A stretch of DNA of 64,000 nucleotides from CAVXZE01 sp964615365 (GTDB taxonomy: Bacteria; Myxococcota_A; UBA9160; UBA6930), in the NCBI GenBank assembly GCA_964615365.1, contig CAZTOU010000003.1, forward strand, positions 62,001-126,000, written 5' to 3'. The position numbers were made by a program, and so were the translations under genes. This document shows, piece by piece, positions 51,787 to 60,364 of this stretch; position 1 is the stretch's first letter, and each line of letters begins with the position of its first letter. The notes below the pieces were generated by a model. That model made no database searches. It saw nothing but the letters and a program-made list of their open reading frames with translations, and was not told the origin of the DNA.

Positions 51787-52995
51787 ATGATATCCCCGCA
51801 TGGCAGCAAGACCCTGAAGACGCTTCTCCTGGAAGGCAAGGAGAAGGATGAAGAGCTCAAGAAGGCGAAGTCGCTTCCCCAGCTGAAGGTTTCGTCACGC
51901 GAGACCGGCGACCTGATCATGATGGGCATCGGTGGCTTCACGCCGATCGATGGCTTCATGGGGCACGACGATTGGAAGGGCGTGTGCGAAGGCATGAAGA
52001 TGACCAACGGCATCTTCTGGCCGATTCCGATCACCCTGTCGCAGGACGAGAAGCTGGCTGCCGGGACCGAGGTCGCTCTTCTTTCGGAAGAGACGAACGA
52101 AGTCATGGCCACCATGAAGGTGGGAGAGTCGTACAAGATCGACAAGGAACTCGAGTGCAAGAACGTCTTCACCACCACCGACGCCGAGCACCCGGGCGTC
52201 CAGATGGTGCAGGACCAGAAGGAGTGGAACATCTCCGGCTCGGTGAAGGTCTTGTCGGAGAGCTACTTCCCCACGGAGTTCGAGGGCATTTACCAGCGGC
52301 CGGCGGAGAGCCGGAAGATCTTCGAGGACAAGGGCTGGAAGACCATCGCGGCGCTGCAGCTCCGCAACCCCATGCACCGCTCTCACGAGTTCCTCGCCAA
52401 GATTGCGGTCGAGGTCAGCGACGGGATCTACATCCACCAGCTGGTGGGCAAGCTGAAGCCGGGTGACATCCCCGCTGATGTTCGCGTCAAGTGCATCGAC
52501 ACGCTCGTCGAGAAGTACTTCGTCAAGGAGCGGGTCGTCACGGGCGGCTACCCGCTCGACATGCGCTACGGGGGCCCGCGCGAAGGCCTGCTGCACGCCG
52601 TCTTCCGCCAGAACTTCGGCTGCACCCACATGATCATCGGGCGCGACCACGCCGGAGTGGGTGACTATTACGGACCCTTCGACGCCCAGGACTCCTTCCA
52701 CCAGCTCTGGGAGGGGGCGCTGGAGTGCAAGATGCTGCCGATCGACTGGACGTTCTACTGCCACGCGTGCGACGGCATGGCGTCGATGAAGACCTGTCCT
52801 CACAAGAAGGAGGATCGGGTCATGCTGAGCGGCACCGCGCTGCGGAAGGCGCTCTCGGAGGGCGGTGACGTCCCGTCCGAGTTCAGTCGGAAGGAAGTAC
52901 TCGACATTCTCCGCGAGTACTACTCGGGATTGGAGGAGAAGGTCGAGGTCAAGCTGCACGGTCACGCGACCGGGGAAGCTGGAGCGAAGAAGTAG
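51787..52995 (+). CDS. sat: sulfate adenylyltransferase
   Basis: A 402-residue ATP sulfurylase of the homo-oligomeric dissimilatory type. Catalytic motifs are present: LRNPMHRSHEFLAK (the HxxH-bearing block) and GRDHAGVGDYYGPFDAQ. A zinc-type cysteine group is in CHACDGMASMKTCPHK near residue 325. It activates sulfate to APS for AprAB, or makes ATP from APS in the oxidative direction. Cggag lies upstream of the ATG. aprB follows 55 bp later. Confidence 0.96.
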   Translation: MISPHGSKTLKTLLLEGKEKDEELKKAKSLPQLKVSSRETGDLIMMGIGGFTPIDGFMGHDDWKGVCEGMKMTNGIFWPIPITLSQDEKLAAGTEVALLSEETNEVMATMKVGESYKIDKELECKNVFTTTDAEHPGVQMVQDQKEWNISGSVKVLSESYFPTEFEGIYQRPAESRKIFEDKGWKTIAALQLRNPMHRSHEFLAKIAVEVSDGIYIHQLVGKLKPGDIPADVRVKCIDTLVEKYFVKERVVTGGYPLDMRYGGPREGLLHAVFRQNFGCTHMIIGRDHAGVGDYYGPFDAQDSFHQLWEGALECKMLPIDWTFYCHACDGMASMKTCPHKKEDRVMLSGTALRKALSEGGDVPSEFSRKEVLDILREYYSGLEEKVEVKLHGHATGEAGAKK

Positions 52996-53050
52996 AGAAC
53001 CCAGCGGTTGGGAATCTTCAACATTAGGCTGAGCAAAGGAGGCTTTTTTC

Positions 53051-53509
53051 ATGCCTAGTTACGTAATCGCAGAGAAGTGCGACGGGTGTAAGGCACTCGA
53101 CAAGACGGCTTGTCAGTACGTATGCCCGAACGATCTGATGGTCCTGGACGAGGGGCAGATGAAGGCCTTCAACCAGGAACCGGACATGTGCTGGGAGTGC
53201 TATTGCTGCGTCAAGATCTGCCCCGTTCAGGCGATCGAAGTGCGCGGCTACGCCGATTTCGTCCCGATGGGAGCCATGGTGACTCCGTTGCGGGCGACCG
53301 ACTCGATCATGTGGACCCTCAAGTTCCGCAACGGGATCCTGAAGCGATTCAAGTTCCCGATTCGCACCACGGAAGAGGGCAAGGCTCAGCCGTTCGATCA
53401 GTACCCGACCGGTGATGACGATCTGAAGAGCCCGACACTGATGACCGAGCCGGCCGGCCTCAACACCGAGAAGGGACCGGTCAAGATGGACAAGGTGCCG
53501 ACGCTCTAG
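53051..53509 (+). CDS. aprB: adenylylsulfate reductase beta subunit
   Basis: A 152-residue iron-sulfur subunit with two 4Fe-4S clusters: the first group is CDGCKALDKTACQYVCP, the second CWECYCCVKICP. The long C-terminal tail after residue 70 wraps around AprA in known structures. It passes electrons to the FAD of AprA. Aaaggagg precedes the ATG. Confidence 0.95.
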   Translation: MPSYVIAEKCDGCKALDKTACQYVCPNDLMVLDEGQMKAFNQEPDMCWECYCCVKICPVQAIEVRGYADFVPMGAMVTPLRATDSIMWTLKFRNGILKRFKFPIRTTEEGKAQPFDQYPTGDDDLKSPTLMTEPAGLNTEKGPVKMDKVPTL

Positions 53510-53576
53510 TCGGGCGTGGTTTCTTTGACAACGGACTGATTTCTTCGCCAGAAGAACTCGAAGGAGATAGACGAAG

Positions 53577-55469
53577 ATGGCGAATTTTGAAACGGTCACG
53601 GTAGAGACCGACCTGCTGCTCGCGGGCGGCGGGATGGCCTGCTGCGGCGCAGCCGTGGAAGCATCCTACTGGGCCAAGAAGAACGGACTCAAGGTCACCC
53701 TGGTCGACAAGGCGGCGATGGAGCGCTCCGGCGCCGTCGCGATGGGCCTCTCGGCCATCAACCAGTACGTGGACCTCAACAGCGGGAACAACACGCTGAA
53801 GGACTACTGCGACTACGTGCGCAATGACCTGATGGGCATCACCCGCGAGGACCAGGTGGCCAACATCGCGCGTCACGTGGACTCGTCGGTCCATCTGTTC
53901 CAGAAGTGGGGCCTGCCCATCTGGACGGATGAGGAGGGGCAGTACGTCCACGAGGGCCGTTGGCAGCTGATGATCAACGGCGAGTCCTACAAGGTCATCG
54001 TCGCGGAAGCCGCCAAGAACGCTCTGGCGGATGCCGGCGGTGAGTACTTCGAGCGCGTCTTCCTCACGCACCCCCTGATGGACGGCAACAAGTGCGTGGG
54101 CGCGATCGGCTTCAGTGTCCGAGAGCAGAAGGTCTACGTGTTCAAGGCCAAGGCGGTCCTGTGCGCCATGGGCGGTGCGGTTCACGTCTTCAAGCCGCGT
54201 TCGACGGGTGAGGGCTTCGGCCGCTCCTGGTACCCGCCGTTCAACTCGGGCGCCAGCGCCTTCTTCACCCTCTACGCGGGCGCAGAAATGACCTGCCAGG
54301 AGGTCCGGTTCATCCCGGTCCGCTTCAAGGACGCGTACGGCCCGGTGGGTGCCTGGTTCCTGCTGTTCAAGTCGATCGCCACCAACGCCCAGGGTGGCAA
54401 CTACATGCAGCTGAACGCCGAGGAACTCGGCAAGTGGGAGTCGTACGGCAAGGTGAAGCCGTGCCCGGCCAACCTCCGCAACTGGCTGATGATGCTGGAC
54501 GTGATGGAAGGCAAGTCCCCGATCTACATGCAGACCGCCGACGCGATCAAGAAGATCGCGGCCGAGGCACCCGATGAGAAGGCCGCGAAGCGGAAGCTGA
54601 AGGAGCTCGAGGCGGAGGCATGGGAGGATTTCCTGGACATGACGATCTCGCAGGCCATTCTCTGGGCTGCGTCGAACGTCGAGCCCGAGAAGAGTCCTTC
54701 CGAGATCATGGCTTGCGATCCGTACTTCATCGGATCGCACTCCGGCGCGTCCGGTGCGTGGGTCTCTGGACCGGAAGATCTCCAGAATGACGCCACCAAG
54801 AGTGAGTACTTCTGGGGCTATCCGCAGATGACGACGGTCGACGGTCTGTTCGCGGCAGGCGACGCCTCCGGAGCATCGAGCCACAAGTTCTCTTCTGGCT
54901 CGCACGCAGAAGGGCGCATCGCGGCCAAGGGAGCCATCTCATACATCGTCGACAACAACGCCGCTCCCAACGTGGACCAAGGGCAGATCGATGCGCTTAC
55001 GGCAGAGATCCTGAAGCCGCTCGACACGTTCGAGGAGAACAAGGGCGTCACCACCGCGGTGGATGTCAACCCGAACTACATCCGCTCCAAGCAGTTCATG
55101 TATCGACTCCAGAAGATCATGGACGAGTATGCCGGTGGTGTGTCGAGCCAGTTCAAGACCAGCGACAAGCTCCTGGAGAAGGGTCTGGAGCTGATGGCCT
55201 TCCTCAAGGAGGATGCTGCGAACCTCGCCGCGGACGGTCTGCACGACCTGATGCGGTGCTGGGAGGCCTACCACCGGATGTTCCAGGGCGAGGCTCACAT
55301 GCGTTCGATCCTCTTCCGCGAGGAGACGCGGTGGCCGGGATACTACTTCCGGGCCGACAAGCCCAGCATCGACCAAGCCAACTGGCTGGCGTTCTGTAAC
55401 TGCAAGTACGACAAGGACTCCGGCGAGTGGACGATGATGAAGAAGCCGGTGAAGTACCTCACGCAGTAG
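53577..55469 (+). CDS. aprA: adenylylsulfate reductase alpha subunit
   Basis: A 630-residue flavoprotein of the fumarate reductase/AprA family. The FAD-binding N-terminus reads LLAGGGMACCGAAVEA, and the APS-site region includes FGRSWYPPFNSGA and RFIPVRFKDAYGPVG. Length and order (aprB then aprA) are standard. It reduces APS to sulfite and AMP or the reverse. Aaggag lies upstream. A short stem (TTCTTC-GCCA-GAAGAA at 53541) sits in the 67-bp gap after aprB, and a terminator follows the gene. Confidence 0.97.
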   Translation: MANFETVTVETDLLLAGGGMACCGAAVEASYWAKKNGLKVTLVDKAAMERSGAVAMGLSAINQYVDLNSGNNTLKDYCDYVRNDLMGITREDQVANIARHVDSSVHLFQKWGLPIWTDEEGQYVHEGRWQLMINGESYKVIVAEAAKNALADAGGEYFERVFLTHPLMDGNKCVGAIGFSVREQKVYVFKAKAVLCAMGGAVHVFKPRSTGEGFGRSWYPPFNSGASAFFTLYAGAEMTCQEVRFIPVRFKDAYGPVGAWFLLFKSIATNAQGGNYMQLNAEELGKWESYGKVKPCPANLRNWLMMLDVMEGKSPIYMQTADAIKKIAAEAPDEKAAKRKLKELEAEAWEDFLDMTISQAILWAASNVEPEKSPSEIMACDPYFIGSHSGASGAWVSGPEDLQNDATKSEYFWGYPQMTTVDGLFAAGDASGASSHKFSSGSHAEGRIAAKGAISYIVDNNAAPNVDQGQIDALTAEILKPLDTFEENKGVTTAVDVNPNYIRSKQFMYRLQKIMDEYAGGVSSQFKTSDKLLEKGLELMAFLKEDAANLAADGLHDLMRCWEAYHRMFQGEAHMRSILFREETRWPGYYFRADKPSIDQANWLAFCNCKYDKDSGEWTMMKKPVKYLTQ

Positions 55470-55490
55470 GTGCTTTCACGTTATCGAGAT

Positions 55491-55529
55491 CTCCGGGCGT
55501 CGCGCTGCGGCGCCCGGAGTTTCGGTTTT
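55491..55529 (+). terminator. rho-independent terminator after aprA
   Basis: CTCCGGGCG and CGCCCGGAG form a perfect 9-bp stem with an 11-base loop, followed by TTTCGGTTTT. It would end the sat-aprBA transcript or lower expression of the genes beyond. Confidence 0.8.
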
Positions 55530-55636
55530 CAGCGCCTTCTGGCCTTTCCATCCTAGAGGGCGTTCTTGGTCTCTGCAGCTGCTGCGGAAGGGGGACCCGG
55601 GCCGAGCGGAAGACACACGATCGAATGAGGAGCGCC

Positions 55637-55921
55637 ATGGCAGAGATTCCCGGACCGTGCGAGCACTGCGGATCCAGTCTGAAGCGGTGGCGCGTTCCCG
55701 AGGAAGCAACCTGGAGCGAGGAGTTCTTCTTGGTCTGCTTCAACGACGAGTGCCCATACTACAAGAGGGGTTGGGAGTGGATGAAGGCGAGGTACAACCA
55801 GCGCGCCTCCTACCGCCACGCGATCAATCCAACCACCGGCGCATCGTTGCCGATTCCGGTGTGGTCGGACTCCGCGGCTCGCGATCTCATCGTGGGTGAT
55901 GCCGAAGGAGAAGAGGAATGA
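55637..55921 (+). CDS. small zinc-finger-like protein, unknown function
   Basis: A 94-residue protein with a probable metal site made by CEHC (about residue 8) and CFNDEC (about residue 34), as in zinc-ribbon folds, then YYKRGWEWMKARYNQRASYRH. The ATG at 55637 has gaggag four bases upstream. Its stop overlaps the start of the YkgJ-like gene, so the two are coupled. I recognise no named family. Location after aprA suggests an accessory role. Confidence 0.7.
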   Translation: MAEIPGPCEHCGSSLKRWRVPEEATWSEEFFLVCFNDECPYYKRGWEWMKARYNQRASYRHAINPTTGASLPIPVWSDSAARDLIVGDAEGEEE

Positions 55922-56832
55922 GCGACGAAGAGCGCTCCGCTCTCCCGATGGCCGAGCGCGAGGAGCTGGTCGAAAAGATACTGAAGGACTATCCGCGGCT
56001 CGGACCTGACGACCGCTTCAAGTTCGCCTGCCATCCCGGCGTCTCGTGTTTCAACCAGTGCTGCGCCGACGTGAACATCTTCCTGTCCCCGTACGATGTG
56101 CTTCGCATGAAGAAGCGTCTCGGGATGGAATCAGGCGAGTTCCTCGACAAGCACGCGCTGATGCCGATCCAGAAGGACATGAAGACGCCCGTCGTGGTGC
56201 TTCGCATGAAGGACGACGAGGCAAAGACGTGTCCCTTCCTGACGGACGAGGGGTGTGGGATCTACTCTGACCGACCGTGGCCGTGCCGTATGTATCCCGT
56301 GGGACAGGCGGCGCAGAAGGACACTCCGGATGGTTGGCGCGGGGAGGTGTTCTACTTCCTGATGCAGGAAGAAACCTGCAAGGGGTTCGGCGAGCCGCGC
56401 GAGTGGACGATCCGAGAGTGGCTCGAGGATCAAGGGATCGAGGAGTTCGACCGGTGGGGCGAAGGATGGAAGGAGCTCGCCCTCCACCAGCACTTCGAGG
56501 ATGGCGGAACCCTCACTCCCGAGAAGATGAACATGCTGTTCACCGCGTGCTACGACCTGGACAAGTTCCGCGAGTTCGTGTTGGAGAGCACCCTTCTTCA
56601 GCGATTCGACGTAGACGAGGATTTCGTCGAGGAGATGCGCTACGACGACGAGGCACTGCTGCGTTTCGCGTTCTTGTGGATCCGTTTCAGTCTCTTCGGC
56701 GAGCCTACCATGAAGGTTCGAGCGGACGTCGCCGAGGCCTTCAAGGGGAAGCTCGAGAAGAAGGATTCGCTAAGGAAACAGCCGTCTGGAGAGGATCCTG
56801 CCGAGCGCCCGCCTGGCGGAGCAGTTCGATGA
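55918..56832 (+). CDS. YkgJ-family cysteine cluster protein
   Basis: A 304-residue cytoplasmic protein with the YkgJ zinc/iron chelatase-like pattern: CHPGVSCFNQCCADV (residues about 38-52), then CPFLTDEGCGIYSDRPWPCRMYP near 103-125 and a later Cys in EETCKGFG. The C-terminal half is helical and acidic. Proteins of this family occur next to sulfate-reduction genes in other genomes, but their biochemical role is not known. It follows the zinc-finger gene with ATGA overlap. Confidence 0.8.
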   Translation: MSDEERSALPMAEREELVEKILKDYPRLGPDDRFKFACHPGVSCFNQCCADVNIFLSPYDVLRMKKRLGMESGEFLDKHALMPIQKDMKTPVVVLRMKDDEAKTCPFLTDEGCGIYSDRPWPCRMYPVGQAAQKDTPDGWRGEVFYFLMQEETCKGFGEPREWTIREWLEDQGIEEFDRWGEGWKELALHQHFEDGGTLTPEKMNMLFTACYDLDKFREFVLESTLLQRFDVDEDFVEEMRYDDEALLRFAFLWIRFSLFGEPTMKVRADVAEAFKGKLEKKDSLRKQPSGEDPAERPPGGAVR

Positions 56833-56866
56833 GGGCTCCGGGCGGCTGAGAGAGAGATTGGGCCGG

Positions 56867-57847
56867 ATGATTCGCACTGGATCGCTGCTCCATTCGACAA
56901 CGGGCGCTCTTGGTTTCGTCGTGCTCTTGAGTTTTCTCGTCCCGGTGGCTGCACTCGCCGGTGACCCGACTCTGGCCGCCTCGAGTAGCGACGCGGTGAG
57001 CTGGTGGGTCTGGCCGCTGGTATTGCTCGTCGTCACCTTCGTAATGGGGATCGTGGCGGTGCTCGGCGGAGTGGGCGGAGGCGTGCTCTTCGTCCCGATC
57101 ATCAGTGGTTTCTTCCCCTTTCACCTGGATTTCGTCCGGGGATGTGGCCTTCTGGTGGCGCTGAGCGGGGCTCTCGCCGCGGGCCCCGGGCTGCTCCGGA
57201 CGAACCTCGCCAGCCTTCGCCTCGCCATCCCTGCGGCCCTGATCGCCTCGACCTGCGCCATCGCCGGAGCCATGGTCGGCCTGGCCCTCCCCACCCACAT
57301 CATCCAGACGGCGCTGGGCGCCACGATTCTGGGCATCGTGGCTCTGATGCTGATGGCCAAGAAGTCCGTGCTGCCGGAGGTGGGGCAAGCCGACAGGCTC
57401 TCCTCCGCGCTGCGCATCTGCGGCGTGTACACGGAGGAGAGCACGGGCGACGAGATCAACTGGAAGGTTCACCGGACGCCGCAGGGCATGCTGTTGTTCA
57501 TCGCCGTTGGAGTGATGGCGGGCATGTTCGGCCTGGGTGCCGGCTGGGCCAACGTGCCGGTGCTGAACCTGCTGATGGGGGCACCGCTCAAGATCAGCGT
57601 CGCCACCAGCAAGTTCCTCCTCTCCATCACGGATACCTCCGCCGCCTGGATCTACATGAACCAGGGCTGCGTGATCGCGATGATGGTGGTTCCCTCGGTG
57701 GTCGGCATCATGCTCGGGTCGTTCATCGGTGTCAGAATACTGAGGGTCGCCAAGCCGGCGTTCGTGCGTTGGATCGTGATCGTTCTGCTGCTCTTTGCGG
57801 GAGCCAAGGCGCTCACAAAGGGCCTCGGTCTCCCCTTCATCGTGTGA
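56867..57847 (+). CDS. TauE/SafE-family sulfite or sulfur-anion transporter
   Basis: A 326-residue membrane protein with eight or so helices and the TauE/SafE repeat pattern: GIVAVLGGVGGGVLFVPII near residue 60 and AGMFGLGAGWANVPVLNLLMGA near 220, each with a following ATSKFLLS-type helix. The family exports sulfite, sulfoacetate or sulfate, or imports them. Placed after aprBA, it may move sulfate or remove toxic sulfite. A TTG at 56858 is an alternative start. Confidence 0.85.
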   Translation: MIRTGSLLHSTTGALGFVVLLSFLVPVAALAGDPTLAASSSDAVSWWVWPLVLLVVTFVMGIVAVLGGVGGGVLFVPIISGFFPFHLDFVRGCGLLVALSGALAAGPGLLRTNLASLRLAIPAALIASTCAIAGAMVGLALPTHIIQTALGATILGIVALMLMAKKSVLPEVGQADRLSSALRICGVYTEESTGDEINWKVHRTPQGMLLFIAVGVMAGMFGLGAGWANVPVLNLLMGAPLKISVATSKFLLSITDTSAAWIYMNQGCVIAMMVVPSVVGIMLGSFIGVRILRVAKPAFVRWIVIVLLLFAGAKALTKGLGLPFIV

Positions 57848-57888
57848 GGCTGACTCTGTCCGAAGACAACCGTGAAACGACGACTCCG

Positions 57889-58335
57889 ATGAATACTGAG
57901 GCGATGGCGCCGGAATCCCAGAGCGAGCAGATGCTCTACGCGAAGGTCCTGGGGATCGGGATGTCGATCGGCCTGCTGACTCTCTTCATCACATTCGGCC
58001 TGTATCTCTCTGGTCTTCTGGCGCCTGCGGTACCCCACGAGCAGGTCTCCAACTATTGGGAACTGGGGGTTCACGAGTACCTCGAAGCGGTGAACCACGA
58101 CCACCTGCACCTGGAGCATCCGCCGACCGGCTGGGCGTGGCTCACCCTGGTCGGGAAGAGTGACTTCCTCAATTTCATCGGCATCGCGATCCTCGGTGGG
58201 ATCACGATCATCTGCTATCTCGCCATCGTCCCGACGCTGATCCGCAAGAAGGACCACGCTTACGTGACAATGGCCCTTCTCGAGATTCTCGTCCTCACCC
58301 TGGCAGCCAGCGGCATTCTGGCTGTAGGTCACTGA
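57889..58335 (+). CDS. small membrane protein, probable partner of the TauE-type transporter
   Basis: A 148-residue protein with three predicted membrane helices (about residues 20-42, 85-108 and 120-142). Small three-helix proteins of the DUF1634 type often follow TauE/SafE genes; the fit here rests mainly on position and topology. A histidine cluster (NHDHLHLEH) lies in the loop between helices one and two. ATG at 57889, about 40 bp after the transporter. Confidence 0.7.
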   Translation: MNTEAMAPESQSEQMLYAKVLGIGMSIGLLTLFITFGLYLSGLLAPAVPHEQVSNYWELGVHEYLEAVNHDHLHLEHPPTGWAWLTLVGKSDFLNFIGIAILGGITIICYLAIVPTLIRKKDHAYVTMALLEILVLTLAASGILAVGH

Positions 58336-58444
58336 CGCGTTTCGAGGCTGCACAAAAGTCATACTGCATAGGGATCGGGTGAGAATGCGCAGCCACCGGA
58401 GATCTTCGAACAACCCATAGGAATGAAAGGCGGGCACCGCGGCG

Positions 58445-59623
58445 ATGGAGGCCGTGGCGCCTGAAATGCATATGGTCGCCGCCGCGGATACCGAGAACGG
58501 AAAGTCCTGTCTGATCGAGCCGGACCTTGAACTCATCGAGGAGCTCGCGCACTTCGGGGCCGACACCCACAGCAAGTGTTATCAGTGCGCCACCTGCTCA
58601 GTGACTTGTGGTCTCTCTCCAGATGAGAACCCCTTTCCCCGCAAGGAAATGTTGTGGGCGAAGTGGGGACTCAAGGATCGGCTGCTGAAGGACCTGGACA
58701 TCTGGACCTGCTACTACTGCGGGGACTGCTCGACGCGCTGTCCGCGCAAGGCAGAGCCCGGCGAGACGATGATGGCGCTGCGCCGCTATCTCACCTCGCA
58801 GTACGACTGGACCGGGATTTCCAGGCTCCTGTACACGTCCCGGGCACGTGAGATCGGTGCGGTCGTCGCGCTGGGTCTGTTCGTGGTGCTGCTCTTCGCC
58901 CTCTCCGGTGCCTTCAGCGCCGCGCGAATGCCCATGGACCACGTTTCTGTGGAGACCTTCATCCCGCACAAATGGATGCACGCCTTCGACATGGTGTTGG
59001 GCGGGGTGCTGACCTTCTTCCTGCTCACCAACACCTACCGGATGTGGCGGATGGTGATGGAAGGGGTGAACGCGCCGCTCTCGGCCTACATCTCGGGTCT
59101 GAAGACGTTCGTGATACACGCGGTGACCCAGAAGCGATGGCGCGACTGCGAACAGGAGGATCAGTCTCGCTGGCTGAAGCACTTCATCTTCGTTCCCGCC
59201 TACGTCCTCATGTTCACACTGGTGATGTTCTTCCTGGAGGACCTCCAGGTCGATACCTCCGAATTCACTGCGGTGAGCATTCTGGGATACGCCATCGCGG
59301 GAATCCTGCTCTATGTGAGCGGTGACGCGATCCTGAGCCGCATCCGAAAGGGCGAGGAGATGCACAAGCACTCCCACGACTCGGACTGGATGTTCCTGAT
59401 TCTCCTGTTCTTTACCTCTCTCACCGGCATCCTGATGCACTTCTTCAGGATCTCGGACTGGGCCCTCGGGACGTACTACATGTACGTGATCCACATGATG
59501 TTCGTGGTGCCCCTGCTGGTGCTGGAGGTGCCCTTCATGAAGTGGGCGCACCTGATGTACAGGCCGCTCGCCCTATACCTGAAGGAGGTGCAGGAGAGCG
59601 CGGCGGCGACCAGGGCCGCGTAG
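58445..59623 (+). CDS. qmoC: QmoC-like membrane subunit (HdrC-HdrE fusion)
   Basis: A 392-residue protein: an N-terminal cytoplasmic ferredoxin part with two 4Fe-4S motifs (CYQCATCSVTCGL and CYYCGDCSTRCPRK) and a C-terminal six-helix heme b domain of the NarI/HdrE type (histidines in HKWMHAFD, LKHFIFVPAY, GILMHFFRI and YVIHMMF). This is the QmoC layout; QmoABC links menaquinol to AprAB. No qmoA or qmoB lies in this window, although they normally sit between aprA and qmoC. Electron partner therefore uncertain. Confidence 0.82.
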   Translation: MEAVAPEMHMVAAADTENGKSCLIEPDLELIEELAHFGADTHSKCYQCATCSVTCGLSPDENPFPRKEMLWAKWGLKDRLLKDLDIWTCYYCGDCSTRCPRKAEPGETMMALRRYLTSQYDWTGISRLLYTSRAREIGAVVALGLFVVLLFALSGAFSAARMPMDHVSVETFIPHKWMHAFDMVLGGVLTFFLLTNTYRMWRMVMEGVNAPLSAYISGLKTFVIHAVTQKRWRDCEQEDQSRWLKHFIFVPAYVLMFTLVMFFLEDLQVDTSEFTAVSILGYAIAGILLYVSGDAILSRIRKGEEMHKHSHDSDWMFLILLFFTSLTGILMHFFRISDWALGTYYMYVIHMMFVVPLLVLEVPFMKWAHLMYRPLALYLKEVQESAAATRAA

Positions 59624-59695
59624 TCTCGGAGGGAGCGCGAACGGCAGGTCGGTTCTCGACCGCTGAGATCCGGCGCGCGAGAGGGAAAATACGGG

Positions 59696-60124
59696 CTAAC
59701 CGCCCGAGGCGCGGGTCATGTCCGTCTTGAACTCGGAGAGTTGCTCGAGCAGGCTGTCGTGCAGCGATTCGCTGCGAAGGAGGTATTCCAGGAGTAGCTT
59801 GTGGACGGGCGTCCAGGCGTCCTTCTTGAGGCCCTCGGCGAGCTGAATGGTTTGCTTCTCGAGCTTGTCGTGCTCCTCGATGCTCTCCCAGATCGCCGCG
59901 ACGTCCTCTCGGGTCACGGTGGTGGACTCCCTGGTGACGCTGTCGATCAGGAACTGCTGCACCCTGTGATGCATGTGCGAGTCGTGCCGGATGATATCCA
60001 TGATCAGACGAATCAGTGTGCTCTCGGTCTGCTCGGAGATCTCCGAGGTGAAGCTCATCGCCTGACGCTCGAGCCCCTGCCACTGCCGGAGCACGTCGAT
60101 CATCTTCTCGACCTTGTTCGCCAT
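59696..60124 (-). CDS. small helical protein, hemerythrin- or ferritin-like, unknown function
   Basis: A 142-residue all-helical cytoplasmic protein. His/Glu-rich segments RHDSHMHHRVQQFLID (near 47) and IEEHDKLEKQTIQLAEG (near 85) and HKLLLEYLLRSESLHDSLL (near 108) are spaced like ligands of a four-helix di-iron bundle, but I cannot assign a family. The ATG at 60124 has aggag six bases upstream; another ATG is one codon before. It converges on qmoC. Confidence 0.65.
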   Translation of the reverse strand: MANKVEKMIDVLRQWQGLERQAMSFTSEISEQTESTLIRLIMDIIRHDSHMHHRVQQFLIDSVTRESTTVTREDVAAIWESIEEHDKLEKQTIQLAEGLKKDAWTPVHKLLLEYLLRSESLHDSLLEQLSEFKTDMTRASGG

Positions 60125-60187
60125 CATCCTCTCCTGTTTCGCAAGGCGCTAGGCGGCTGGCGCGGCGCCACTCGCTTTCTGGGTGGA

Positions 60188-60210
60188 GGCAGGCGTATCA
60201 AGTGCCTGCC
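60188..60210. other. short inverted repeat upstream of trigger factor
   Basis: GGCAGGC and GCCTGCC form a 7-bp stem with a 9-base loop. An extended -10-like sequence TGTGATAAT follows at about 60216. It could be an operator or part of the divergent promoters. Confidence 0.35.
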
Positions 60211-60364
60211 CGGGTGTGATAATTAGTGTGTATCGAAGATACCGGCTCCTGACCCGTTGTCCAAGAAAACCCGCCGGGCAGGGCGCCGCACTGGATGCGA
60301 CTGAGATGGACGCGTAGTGGAAAACCCGCTAGAGACCCGCGGGAGAGCGATCAGGGAGGCATCC

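Noticed and set aside
53481..54905. 474-codon open frame on the minus strand opposite aprA
   Set aside because: It is a shadow of the GC-rich aprA gene; the translation is Arg/His-rich low-complexity sequence with no motif, and aprA is certain.
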